A DNA stretch of 64,000 bases from Fonsecaea monophora. Taxonomy: Eukaryota > Ascomycota > Eurotiomycetes > Chaetothyriales > Herpotrichiellaceae. The stretch's first letter is position 1. Each line of letters opens with the position of its first letter. The notes below the pieces were generated by a model. It was not told the DNA's origin and did no database searches. It worked only from the letters and a program-made list of their open reading frames with translations. The position numbers and the translations under genes were made by a program. This document shows, one piece after another, positions 10,202 through 20,694 of this stretch. The DNA lies in contig NW_019174007.1 in assembly GCF_001642475.1 (NCBI RefSeq), positions 1 through 64,000 on the forward strand, given 5' to 3'.

Positions 10202-11367
10202 TGTGTAGTTGGTAGCGAAAGAATGTGTCAAGCCTTCGAGTGACTAACGCCCAGTCCGTCTATATGTAGAGGACCGACACCAAGCTCCTTACCCCAGGCT
10301 TTGGTCCCCGCCTCTACACCTGACTTGCGGAGATAAGGGTCCGGAATGCAGCGCCGAGGTTGAGACCAATCCAAACTTTTCCGTTACCACTGTCGCGGAG
10401 CCTTGAGCGCCGAGCAGTGCCAACACCCAAATACTGAAGTTCAAAAAGCCCAGATGCTCTCGGCCGCCAGCTTCCGCAATGGTGACGGTTGGACCCCGTT
10501 TCCATTCTCGGCGGAAACAACCTCACTCTTTTATCTCACAGTTTCATTGGAGACGCCAGCATATTATTCCGCAGGTGTGGCGTTGTGAGGTGTCTGGCTA
10601 AATGCGGAATGTAGAGGGACGAATACAGATTGAATAAGTTTGGGTGGAGTCGTATAGAAAGATGATTGGTGATCGTACCTCATATCGACCAGTCTTAACT
10701 GGATCAGGCGATAATATGGGTCTGGTTCTGCTCCATTTATTCCGACCGAGAGCTTCTAGTGGAATATTTCATGGAGAGGACAGCGGCGTTGCAAGTCTTT
10801 GTAGCGAGAAGCGCAAGCTATAGTACTGTAGCTGTTCAAGGCATGTTTGACTTCACCTTGTCACCCTTTTCATCAGGTGCATAACATGGGAGCATATCTT
10901 GCCCACGGCTCAGGACCGGAAAATACACCAAGCCCGAATTGTTGAAGGCGGAACCCGCTTGTGGAATGTACACGGTGCCAATACCCCTATGAGGGGCACA
11001 TCGAGTCCATCATCTGAGCACTTAGGGAAATTGCCTCGTCATTTCGTATCTGAAAACGGATTGTTTCTGGTTCATACCGTGGATTCATCGTAGGAGCTGG
11101 TATATATGTAGGTAATTGTAGGGAAGGTCGACCGAGAACGCTGCAGCCTGACGTAAGACCTGATCACGCATGCAAGGCAGTCAGGGGAGCGATCTTGGCA
11201 CATGCCGTAGACGGAAATGACATTGACGACCAAATTCAACGAGAAATTTCCCCGCAAGCTGCGTCAAGCTGCAAAACACTGAATCACCTAAACGACTTGG
11301 AGCGAACACTTGATAGATATTTCCAAACAACCACGCGCCCCATAAAGTGAAGTAACTATTGCCTGTT
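10202..11367. other. Intergenic region (1.2 kb), divergent promoters
   Basis: It lies between the MFS gene (minus) and the DUF1769 gene (plus). Only short, overlapping open frames are present, and no motif or RNA gene was recognised. Confidence 0.55.
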
Positions 11368-12435
11368 ATGGGAGAATCATCCTCCCCCGATCAGTCGCAA
11401 ACCTCTCACCACTCCCAATATCGCCTGCGCGTCACCGCCGGGCCTTCGTACGATTCCGCCACCCACAAAACCGTCCCCGTCAACAGCCCCGAAACCCTCA
11501 CGTTCGAGACCCGTTCCATAATCTTCTCTGTGTGTGTCCGCATTCGCCATTTCACAGGGTTTCCGCCCTCATCCCCCGTCACCGCCGAGAAATACTTCAC
11601 CTCCGACCTCCATAAATATGACCAATACAGCATATCCTTGAGTTTCGTCCCCAAGCGGGACATTCCGGGTGAAGAGCTGGTGTTTGGGAATGATTTCGAC
11701 CGGCCTATACGAGATAGATTACCGCCCGGATTCAACCAGGCATTTAGAATCGTGAAATGGTGGATCGATCCAGGTTTAGATGGGGATGTCTACGCGGATA
11801 AACCATTCTTGTATGGTCCGGCGCTGAGTAGTTGGAATATCTTGAGGATCGGTGACGAAGTCATACCGAAAGACCAGCTGCCATCTTCGTCCCCATCGTC
11901 AGATGTCGAAGACCAGGACGGTGAGGACGCGGTCGACGAGGATGAAAGCCACGCATGGAAGATCCCAGAGGAACATACTGAGAACTTCCACGACGTCATC
12001 GTCGAAGAAGGCGGCGAAGGCACAGGTCTCGCCCTGCGCTCCGAGGCCAACATCCCCGCCGACCCTCCTGGCCGGCAGAAACACTTCCTCAATCGCACGA
12101 ATCTCTCCTCTTTCACCTTCGAGCGCGGCCGTCTCTACCAGGCCGATTTTGGCAATCCGTACTTGGACTTTAACGACTTCTCTCTCAAGCTGCCCGGCTT
12201 CACACTGAATGTGATCCAATACGTAGACTCCAAGACGCATGAGCTGCGATATACTCTGAAAAACAAGAGGAGCGGGGAAGTGTACGGCGTGGTCGTGTTT
12301 ACGTTATTGTTTGGCGACGAGTTGCGGGAAGCGGCTAGAGAGTATGGATCGGACAATCAAGACGAAGCGCACGGCCAAGAAGAGCGCGATAGAGACAGCG
12401 AAAGCATACCATCGGACGAGGATGACATTGATTGA
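11368..12435 (+). CDS. DUF1769 (UPF0590) family protein
   Basis: A single exon encodes 355 residues. The first ATG in the frame is at 11368. The protein matches the DUF1769 pattern that I know from fungi: HKYDQYSISLSFVPKRDIPG, then ELVFGNDFDRPIRDRLPPGF and KWWIDPGLDGDVYADKPFLY, ending near residue 160. An acidic, disordered insert (about 170-215) precedes a second conserved block containing GRLYQADFGNPYLDFNDFSL and LPGFTLNV. The C-terminus is highly acidic (ESIPSDEDDID). The function of the family is unknown. No signal peptide or membrane segment is visible. It is convergent with the next MFS gene. Confidence 0.88.
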   Translation: MGESSSPDQSQTSHHSQYRLRVTAGPSYDSATHKTVPVNSPETLTFETRSIIFSVCVRIRHFTGFPPSSPVTAEKYFTSDLHKYDQYSISLSFVPKRDIPGEELVFGNDFDRPIRDRLPPGFNQAFRIVKWWIDPGLDGDVYADKPFLYGPALSSWNILRIGDEVIPKDQLPSSSPSSDVEDQDGEDAVDEDESHAWKIPEEHTENFHDVIVEEGGEGTGLALRSEANIPADPPGRQKHFLNRTNLSSFTFERGRLYQADFGNPYLDFNDFSLKLPGFTLNVIQYVDSKTHELRYTLKNKRSGEVYGVVVFTLLFGDELREAAREYGSDNQDEAHGQEERDRDSESIPSDEDDID

Positions 12436-12946
12436 CAGATAACGGGGTCGATAGAAAGCCCTTCGCTACCGGACATGGGAGAGGGAAAAAGAGATTAAGG
12501 ATACCCCAGCAAAAGAACGACCATAGAGATTAGAGAGCACACTTGTTTTGCCTCTCCTCTCTTGTTCCCAACTCAGCTTTGATTTTTGTGGTCGTTGAAT
12601 CACTCCGTCGTCGAGATATTGGGCCTGGCTTCTTCACGATGAACACACGTTCGGAAACAAAATCCGACCATGAATACACGCTACTTCACTCCTACAGCGA
12701 GAAACGAGACATAAAACATGCATTTCCAATTCTTTTTGTCATTCATTTTGCGCTTTGCGCGCTCGCTATGCTCACTGCTTTTTTCCCCAGCAGTTGGCGC
12801 TGGTCGCCGTCTCTTTTCTCAATTCTACGTGCCCTTTGCGCACATTTGACCACGGCGACGACCTCTCGCGGTCGACCGCCCCACCGAGAACACCCACCAC
12901 CACCCACCACCACAAGACACCGGACAACCGCCACCGTCACCACCCA
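12436..12946. other. Convergent 3' intergenic region
   Basis: This 511-base stretch holds the 3' UTRs of the DUF1769 gene (plus) and the 739-residue MFS gene (minus). It is C/A-rich near 12880-12930 (CCACC repeats). No gene is seen. Confidence 0.6.
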
Positions 12947-15166
12947 TCAAAGCGTGGTGCCGCTCACGCGGTCCTCCAGCTCGATGTCGCGCTGGCCACC
13001 ACGCATGCCCACGCCAGCGCGCCAGTCCTCAGGGATCTGGGCGCGGCGGGCACGCATGTGGCAGGTCAGCTCGCCGTTGGCCGCCTTCGCGACCAAGAGA
13101 CAGCTGCTGACCGCGCAGGCGGTGACGGCGAAACCGACAACCCCGACAAAAGACCAGCCGAACGCGTTCTCCAAGGCGGCGACCGACGCCCCGAAGAGAG
13201 CCGGTGCCACCTTGCTGTCGATAAAGGTGTAGCCCAGGAGGAGCACCAGCGCATTGTCGACGTTGGCCGGGTAGCCGGCGTCGTTGGCTTGTTCCAGCAA
13301 CGCCAACTGGGCCTGGAGCCCGACGTGCATGAAAATGTTGCCGGTGATTGTCAGAGAGACGGCCGCGCCGAGGTACGTCGCGAACAAGACGAACGCACGG
13401 TTGTGCAGCGGGTGTTTCTGGCGGGCATCCTGGCTGCCGCGCGCCAGTGGCGACTGGAGCAAGTCCATGAGCTGGTGGCCCATTGACAAGGTGATTGTAG
13501 ACCAGGAACCGATGCAAGCAAGACCGAGCTCTTTGGCGATTGTCGGCAGGCCCTCTGAGCTGGGCAAAACAGATGGCATGTTGATGAAGAGCAGGGCGGT
13601 GCCGAGGAGAAGAAAGATCGATGAGATGAGGCTCCAGAAGCTGTAGCTTGGGATCATTGGGTAACGCATGATCAAGCCGCCGCCGAGATACACTGGCATC
13701 ATCAAGACTGGGATCAAGTATGGGCCCGTCATGGTGAAGAAGAGGTAAAATGCCGTCTTGACTGCTGAGGGCTGAGGACGCGTGAGCAGTTGATAGAGCG
13801 TGGTGTAAGAGAAGCCGGTCTGGAAAATGGCAGCAGTGAGGAAAATGAGGACGAACAGAGCCATGGTTTTGAAGTTCGACAAGTACTCGACAGGGAACAG
13901 ACGAGTGGATGGTGAGTTGAGAATTCGGTATGCTTGCTGAAGGATAAGCAGCACGACCAGGACGACGCCAATGGCTAGAGAGATGTAAAGGTATCCGCTT
14001 GTCCATGGAATCAAGATGCCAGCGAAGTTGAATGTGACCAACAGTGTGATGATGCCGAAGAAGCAGAGCAGGCCGCCGAGGGTGTCGATGCAGTTGATGC
14101 GATGGCTCCAGTTGAAGACCGGACCACAAGCCCAGGGCGCGTTTGCCGCAATTTCAACCTCCGTGGGAAGTAGGTAGAAGAGGAAGACCAAGGCCAGGGC
14201 GAGAAGCAGGAAGGCGGTGTAGAAACCCCAGGACCAGTTCTTGTTGCGATGAGCAAAGATGGAGCCGAAGATGGGACCGACGATCAGACCGAGTGTGGAG
14301 CTGAGGGTGAGGAAGAAATCGCGTCGGATCTTGTCTACGAAACTGCCCTTGTGTTCCAAAAAGACCAGCATGCCAAAGTGTTGACCTGCCAGACCCACGC
14401 CGAGGAGAATTCGGGTGTAGAAGAGGAAGGCCATGTTCGGGGCAAAACCAGGTGAGATGGTGGCGATCAAGACAATGAAGGCGAAGACGGTGTAAATGTG
14501 CTTGAACGGGACGACGACATAGAGGTGGCCTGCAATGAGTGCCGTGGCTGCCGCTCCGATGGCTGGACCAGCGATGAGCCACTGAAATCCTTGGACGTTG
14601 AGGTCATAGATGATGTTTGGAATCATGACCGGCATCATGCTCTCGGTGATCATGGTGAGGAGATTGACAGAGGCCAACAGCAGAGCAGTTGCAACCCATT
14701 TGCTGGTGGTTGTACGGTCGATGTTGATGTTTCCTCCTCGTCCATTATTCACTTGCGGCTCAAAGAGATTTCGAGCGACCTGCGACGCCGCGGACCAGAC
14801 GGTGGCTTGGTAGTGGCTGCTCGAGTCACCGAAGATGGCGCTGGTGGAATTGTTGTTGGCGGGTTCAGGTTCGATGAAGACTTCTTCGACGGTGAAGCTG
14901 GTTTCGACTCGGATGACGCCCTCGGGCGGAGTTGGTGACCTCGCGTCGCTCCAGCCGCCAGCCATCACTGTGGTGGTACCAGGCATGACGAAGTCAGACT
15001 CGAAGGGATCAGAGTGAGTGTGGAAGCTGGGAGGACCGCCGGAGAGATGACTGAAGCTGGGTGGAGGAGATGGATCTGAGCGGCGTTGAGAGTAAGCGGA
15101 AGAATGAGAGGAAGAGAGGTGAGAGCGAGAGCGCCGAGAGCGACGAGAACGGTTATTCAACGACAT
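12947..15166 (-). CDS. MFS transporter with a long disordered N-terminus
   Basis: An uninterrupted frame encodes 739 residues. The first 160 or so are Ser/Arg/Pro-rich and lack membrane character (SRRSRRSRSHLSSSHSS at the start), which is unusual for an MFS protein and offers many phosphorylation sites. From about residue 165 there are about 14 hydrophobic helices, beginning with a TESMMPVMIPNII segment and including a long loop with polar residues before the last helix. The C-terminal tail is charged. The first helices (MTESMM..P..I.DL) resemble drug:H+ antiporter-type MFS proteins, but no subfamily can be named with certainty and the substrate is unknown. No introns are needed. Confidence 0.82.
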   Translation of the reverse strand: MSLNNRSRRSRRSRSHLSSSHSSAYSQRRSDPSPPPSFSHLSGGPPSFHTHSDPFESDFVMPGTTTVMAGGWSDARSPTPPEGVIRVETSFTVEEVFIEPEPANNNSTSAIFGDSSSHYQATVWSAASQVARNLFEPQVNNGRGGNINIDRTTTSKWVATALLLASVNLLTMITESMMPVMIPNIIYDLNVQGFQWLIAGPAIGAAATALIAGHLYVVVPFKHIYTVFAFIVLIATISPGFAPNMAFLFYTRILLGVGLAGQHFGMLVFLEHKGSFVDKIRRDFFLTLSSTLGLIVGPIFGSIFAHRNKNWSWGFYTAFLLLALALVFLFYLLPTEVEIAANAPWACGPVFNWSHRINCIDTLGGLLCFFGIITLLVTFNFAGILIPWTSGYLYISLAIGVVLVVLLILQQAYRILNSPSTRLFPVEYLSNFKTMALFVLIFLTAAIFQTGFSYTTLYQLLTRPQPSAVKTAFYLFFTMTGPYLIPVLMMPVYLGGGLIMRYPMIPSYSFWSLISSIFLLLGTALLFINMPSVLPSSEGLPTIAKELGLACIGSWSTITLSMGHQLMDLLQSPLARGSQDARQKHPLHNRAFVLFATYLGAAVSLTITGNIFMHVGLQAQLALLEQANDAGYPANVDNALVLLLGYTFIDSKVAPALFGASVAALENAFGWSFVGVVGFAVTACAVSSCLLVAKAANGELTCHMRARRAQIPEDWRAGVGMRGGQRDIELEDRVSGTTL

Positions 15167-16585
15167 GTTTTTTTTGTTGCGCAGCTCAAAGTCTGAACGC
15201 TTCTCTGCGATGCGACGGGGATCTTTGGACTCTGGCGGATCGTTGACGAGGCGAAGTGCGATGTGGTGGTGACAGATCTTTTTTTGTTTTCACGGTCAGT
15301 CCTCAACTCTCAAACGGCACGCAATCCATCTCGAACTCACCACTGATCAAGGTTCTTGCAGAACAAGAGCAAGGCGACCTGACCGCGTCTACAGGTAAAG
15401 TGACAAGTGCTTTGACAATGTTACTGTCCACTGTATCGATCACAAGAATGGAAGAAGGGAGATGTTGATGGAACAAGGGTTGATGATGATGGTGGTGGTG
15501 GTGGTGGAAAAGAGACAGCAAGAAAGAAAGAAGACGCGACCAGGTGAGGGATTTCAAAAGCTGGTCCAGCACAGCACAGTGGGAAGTGATTCTTGTCTGT
15601 TCATTTCATCTGCTCTCTCTGTGTCCATCTGCCTCTCACTTGATGCCATCTGCTCAAGCCGAAAAGCAGCCGGCTGTGCGGGCAATTGCTAGCAAAACAT
15701 CTGCTCTCATTCTTCCGCCATCCTCGCCAGGTCAGGCCAGGTCGAGAATTGTCTGGCAATGGAGGGCTTTGTTGTGTTTGTGCCCATGGCCGCTAAGCGG
15801 CACGCACACGCACACAGAGGAGAGAAAATCGCGTCCTGACCTGTCCTGGCCAGGGGATCCAACCAGATCAACTGCAATCGTGGAAACCTGTGTTGTTTAT
15901 TGTTGGTATCCCACGCACGAATCTGCTTAGTATCAATCGTGATTCAAAGTCCATTCTTCCAGTCCATCTTTCACTGAAGGATCTCATTCATAAATTTACA
16001 ACGTCGAGTGTTCCCAGCATAATGTACACGAAACCTTTCTGGTGGACTGAAAACTCTTGCCTCATGAGATGGATCACAAGCATGAAAGAGGAAATTTCCT
16101 TTTGATCGTGCTGCCAGTGGAGTTTACCAGGTACAATCAGTAGTGCCTCGTCAAACTGGGGAAGGCTGAATACTAGGGAGTACAAGCCAATACACCCGGA
16201 CAAGCCCCATCAGATCTGATGCCAGCAGCATTCACAACGTATGTCCTCATCTTTCCCCTTCCCCTAGCTGAAATTCGCTCTGGGTCATACAATTCCCACA
16301 AAAAAACCTCTGTTTCTCTCTCTATATCATGTGTACGAACCTAGTTCCATTCACACAAAGCAGGCCCCGAGACAAGCAATGACCAAGCGGCTTCTGTGGT
16401 CAATACAAAGAGAAAAGCAACTTGGATTGCGTCTGTTTGCTCCCTCTCTGCCTTTCAGCCATTAACCCTTTCAGCCAAGGGCAGAATCTATGTTTGTTTA
16501 CCATTCCTTCTCCTCTCCTCTCTCTCCCAAGGCACGCAACTGCTCAAGCATGCTTCTCTCAACCTTCCCCATCACTCCCCTCAAC
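15167..16585. other. Intergenic region (1.4 kb) with simple repeats
   Basis: Divergent promoters of the MFS gene (minus) and the hydrolase-like gene (plus) lie here. There is a GATG/GGT repeat at 15480-15507 and pyrimidine-rich tracts (for example 16505-16530) as usual upstream of fungal genes. No further gene is seen. Confidence 0.55.
15480..15507. repeat. GAT/GGT trinucleotide repeat
   Basis: Three GAT units pass into six GGT units in the region upstream of the MFS gene. It is an ordinary microsatellite. Confidence 0.7.
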
Positions 16586-17816
16586 ATGCCTGAACCCACG
16601 GGCTTGATCCAAGTCTACAGAGCCGAAAACCCGATTGTTGAGTATGCAGTACCACAAAATCCCCTCAACCTTACATGGACCTACATGAGAGATTTAAAAT
16701 GGCTAATAAACGCACACAGCGTCGTCGCCGTACATGGATTGAGGGGCCACGCCTTTAAGACATGGACGCACAGAGAGTCAGGGAAATTCTGGCTGGGAGA
16801 TCCAGAGTTGCTGCCCGCCCATTTGAAGCAAGCACGGATCTTGACCTACGGTTACAATACCGCCATTACAGCAATCCTCGGCAAAACGTCGTCAGACACA
16901 ATTCTCCAGCATGCGCACACCTTGGTGGCAGAACTGGTTGCGGATCGGCAGGTCAGTGGGCGTCTTCTGCTCTGATCTTACCGATTGAGGATGTTGGTTG
17001 ACCGATTTTCCTCCAGATGGATGGATGGTGCTACTCGCAGGCCCATTATCTTCGTCTGTCATTCGCTAGGGGGTATCATCGTCAAGAGGGTAAGGATGAC
17101 ACCGCCACTCCAGCGAGTATTCCTCTCACTCCTCTATTGAAACCCTAATGCTCTTCTTGACCAGGCAATTATCCTCTCTCATAGTCGAATATCTGGGTCG
17201 ATCGTGGGCCTTCATTCAATCTACGTCTCCACCTTTGGCCTACTATTCCTTGGGACACCGCACGAGGGCAGCGACAAAGCCGTGCTTGCATCCTACATCC
17301 GAGTCCTTCTGGACAAACTAGCCCCTTCAAAGCTGTGCGATACCGATGGCCAGCTCCTTAACGCGCTCAAACCAGACTCGGAAACTTTGAGGAACATCAC
17401 CGACATGTTTGTCCCCATCATGAAGAGGTTTCACATCTACTTCTTCTGGGAACAAGAGAAGACAAATCTCGGAGGCAGATACGACTATGTATGTGACTAC
17501 TTACAACAGGAGCCAACGTAGTTCACGACCAAACCGAAATGTTGATGCTGACAGGATGCAGATTGTCCGCGAGTCTTCGGCAGCTCCGTTTCTCGATGGC
17601 ACGGTGCGTTGCGGCCTCCCATGTGATCATAGAAATATGTGCCGATTCGCGGGCCGAGATTCGCCGGGATACAAGGTCATTGTCGCTACACTGGTACGGT
17701 ATTATGAGGAGGCTGAGACGATTATTGCAAGAAGATGGGATGAGGCCGACATCAAATTGAGGACCATGCGTGCAAACGAAGCCGCAGAGCTGTTGAGAGA
17801 TAAAATACAACCTTGA
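16586..17816 (+). pseudogene. Alpha/beta-hydrolase (DUF676/SERAC1-like), frame broken at an ATGG repeat
   Basis: Four exons are recognisable: 16586-16951, 17017-17089, 17165-17488 and 17562-17816, coding for about 338 residues. Landmarks are VVAVHGLRGHAFKTW (oxyanion region), VCHSLGGIIVKR (nucleophile elbow with Ser intact), LLFLGTPHEGSD and IVRESSAAP. Exons 1, 3 and 4 join in frame with canonical sites. Exon 2, however, is 73 bases and out of phase by one with any good donor. The cause is visible: it begins with three ATGG units right after the CAG acceptor, and one unit fewer would restore the frame. Either this allele is inactive or the repeat count is wrong. The family are serine esterase/lipase-like domains often found at the N-terminus of fungal NLR-like proteins. 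The domain is homologous to that of the NLR gene at 20695. It ends 54 bases from the convergent P450 gene. Confidence 0.7.
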
Positions 17817-17870
17817 CATGCGTTGCAAAATGAGAAATTTCGTCCATGCTCAAGGCGTTTTGTATATTCA

Positions 17871-19699
17871 CTAGCACTCCAATTCAACCTTGCAACCTTC
17901 GGTAATGGACATGACGAGGGTCATGGTCTGCCTTTCCACTCCGGTCTGCTCGACCACTTCACCCGGAGGAAGTCTGATGGTGGGGAACCGCTGAATCAAT
18001 CGTACAATAGTGTAGGCAGCTTCAGTCACGGCAAAGTCCACTGAGCGTTATCCTGTCAGTTAGCATGTTGTTACTCCTCAAATATCTGGGTGGCAGAGAG
18101 ATCATACTGCCCAGACACATCCGTGGCCCACCATTGAACGGAAGATAGCCCCATTTGGCATTCGTGAGATCCTGGTTCAAGGGCATGTCTTCATCCCATC
18201 TTTCGGGCCGGAAGAGCTCGGCGTCCATTCCGTAGAGGTCGGGTCTTCGATGCATGGCGTAGACACTATACGCAACAGAAGCACCTTTGGGTATCAGCAC
18301 GGGAGATTTCCGGTCCGGCCCGCCTCCTGTAGGCAGAATGGTCGTCCTCGTGGCTGTCCTGACATTCACAGGCACTGATGGATACAATCGAAGAGCTGTC
18401 GAATGAGTTAGTGCCGGGCCAAGTTTGGCATACGAGCTACGCAAGCGTGGGACAACAGACTTTCTTTGATGACATTCTGAAGATAGGACATACTCCGAAG
18501 ACTGTTTCGGTTCAATTCCGCCTCGCGGTCGCAGGCATGACTGATCTCTGATCGTAGCTTCTCGAGCACCTTGGGGTGTCTGACCAAACTAAAACTGTAC
18601 ATCAATATCAGCATTCTTCAGAGGCGAGTCAACACAGGCGATAGTGTTATACCCATACAGCGTCCATGACAGAAGACAAGCGGTTGTATCACGGCCTGCA
18701 ACTAATAGGTTTATAATCTGACCTCGAAGCGCGCATCGGTCTGGTACATCCTTTGCGACTGTATCAAGGAAAACAAACTCGGCTTCATCTGCTCTCATGC
18801 TTTTCCCGTTTTGCAATAAATTCCGGTCGATAATCTGGTCTGCAAACTTGTGCACGTTTCTGCAGGCTTCACGGAATGGCTTGCCGCCAATCAACCAGTA
18901 CAAGTCGAGTAGTCGGAAGCGTTTGGCGACATATGCTTGAGCAGTGTTGAATGCAACGGCAAAGGACTTCTCGCCGACTGATTCGGGGGTTCGGAGGCTT
19001 CGTACAGATTCACCAAAAAGATAGGAGGTCGTGGTGTCGAGGGTGAGGCGAAAGAAAAGCGGCTGTAGGTCGATGACACCACCGCAACTTGGGATGGCAT
19101 TGAGGAGGTCATCGACAGAATCCCGGAAAACGTCCAAGTTTTCATACTGCTTATGAGCAAATTGTGGTCTGAGCAAGTCTCTTGACTGTTTCCATGCAGC
19201 GCCTTCTTGAGTGAAAATTCCGTCCCCAAACATTGGAAACGTTATCTCTCTCCTCAAGCCCATGCTGAAATCTGGCCAAGGGTCAACTTCCGTTGTGTGG
19301 GCGGATGTGGAAGCAGGCTCACCTTTGATTTTCGAACTTAGTATAACTTCGAGGTTTGCAGGGTCGATGGTCCCAAATGCCTTTGTCCCTAAGAATACCT
19401 GTTCAAGGGTATTTCCCGTTTGGCGAAAGTGGAAAAGAAACAGCTCCATAAGTCTTGATTCGGCATTGGCTCTGAAGATCTGCTCAAGGCGGTCAAGACC
19501 CAGGGGTCTCTGATTTCGAAGCCTAGGAGGCGGCAAACAGCCATGGAGGCCAGCAATAGCACTATACTCCTGTGGCCTAGTCAGCCAAACCATGGCTCGT
19601 GGGGACCTGGCAGGAACGTGCCTCTTTTTTTTGGTAGCGAAGCACATAAAAAGCAAGAACAAATGCGATGACTGTTATCCAAGAGAGGTGAAAATCCAT
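17871..19699 (-). CDS. Cytochrome P450, CYP52-like (alkane/fatty-acid hydroxylase type)
   Basis: Six exons, complement(join(17871..18040,18108..18395,18461..18594,18659..19271,19323..19569,19607..19699)), give 514 residues, the usual CYP52 length. An N-terminal membrane anchor (about residues 5-22) is followed by CLPPPRLRNQRPLGLDRL. The I-helix has AGRDTT at 305-310, the ExxR motif is E362-R365 (KETLR), FRPERW follows, and the haem loop is FNGGPRMCLG with Cys456. The family hydroxylates n-alkanes and fatty acids, generally at the omega end, at the ER membrane using NADPH-P450 reductase. Four introns (51-67 bases) are canonical; the first proposed one is only 37 bases (GTCCCC...CACAG), at a point where an A8 run also allows a one-base indel explanation, so the N-terminal 35 residues are less certain. 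It is transcribed divergently from the NLR gene. Confidence 0.88.
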
Positions 19700-20694
19700 G
19701 CTGAGTTAGTGTCCCGCACGGTCCTAGATAGTCGTAGGGTTGGTTGATGCTCGAGAGAGATATAATGCGGGAGAGAGAAGTATAAAGACCCAAAAACTAC
19801 GTGTGAGCAATGGGCCACGGTAGACGCAATCATGGTCACAGGCGCTCCGTGAGCTAGAGACATGGTATGAGACAGGTGACACGAGAGAAGGGGGAAGGGT
19901 GTTTGTGTAACATGGCAAGGGATGGTCATCACGTCCATTTTTCGATCCCCCATCTAGTTCTCTCTGGCCAGTCTCGGCGCCGTATATTTACTTGTTTATT
20001 TATTGGCTAGGCAAAAGTGGGGGCCTTGGCACCTCGGTGCCCATCGTGGCTACTTGTAGTTCGGAGTTCGTTTCTCCAGATGGCAGAGAGGAGGTATTCA
20101 GACGTCTTCCACGCTTAGGCGCCCACAACAAGTAACGGGACTGGCAGACTGGGCACATCCTTTGCCCCAGAATGTTGGACGGTTACTAGTGCTCGTCTTA
20201 GGGGCTCGTGTGTACAGTTTTCTGATGACGCCACCCAGCTCCTAGCGTGGTTACAATCGAACTCGGACCAGCTCGAATTACAATCAATATGTGGAGCTTC
20301 TGTCTGCATGAGAGCATGGCACGCCTTTGTTTACGTTTCGCCAGCGTTCATGAGAAAACCAAAAACTCCAGGAGATCGAGCTTGGAAGGTCGAAATCGTT
20401 CGAAATGTCTTGCAGAGGTACTGAGGAAATTGGGTGCTCGTCCAACAGTGGATACGATGCAGACGAGCACGACAGAGATTTAAGATCCTTCAGGGTAGCC
20501 AGTTAACCGGAATCTGACATGCCAGCCTGGTCTATTCTCCTGCCTCCCTATGATGACGGATGCACTCCTCTCAGCAGACATGGTGCATGGTACTTGCTGG
20601 CGAGAATGCAGCAGTCTCAGTAATTGAGTATGGCTCTCACTAGCTCGCAAGCCAGACCAGCTTCGCTGCATGATATGCGGTTTCAGAAAGGAAA
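19700..20694. other. Divergent promoter region of P450 and NLR genes
   Basis: The 1-kb stretch separates the starts of the P450 (minus) and the NLR-like gene (plus). Only short frames are present. Nothing beyond generic promoter sequence was recognised. Confidence 0.55.

Noticed and set aside
12543..13486. Plus-strand frames of 229 and 243 codons
   Set aside because: They lie antisense to the 3' end of the MFS gene and mirror its GC-rich codons.
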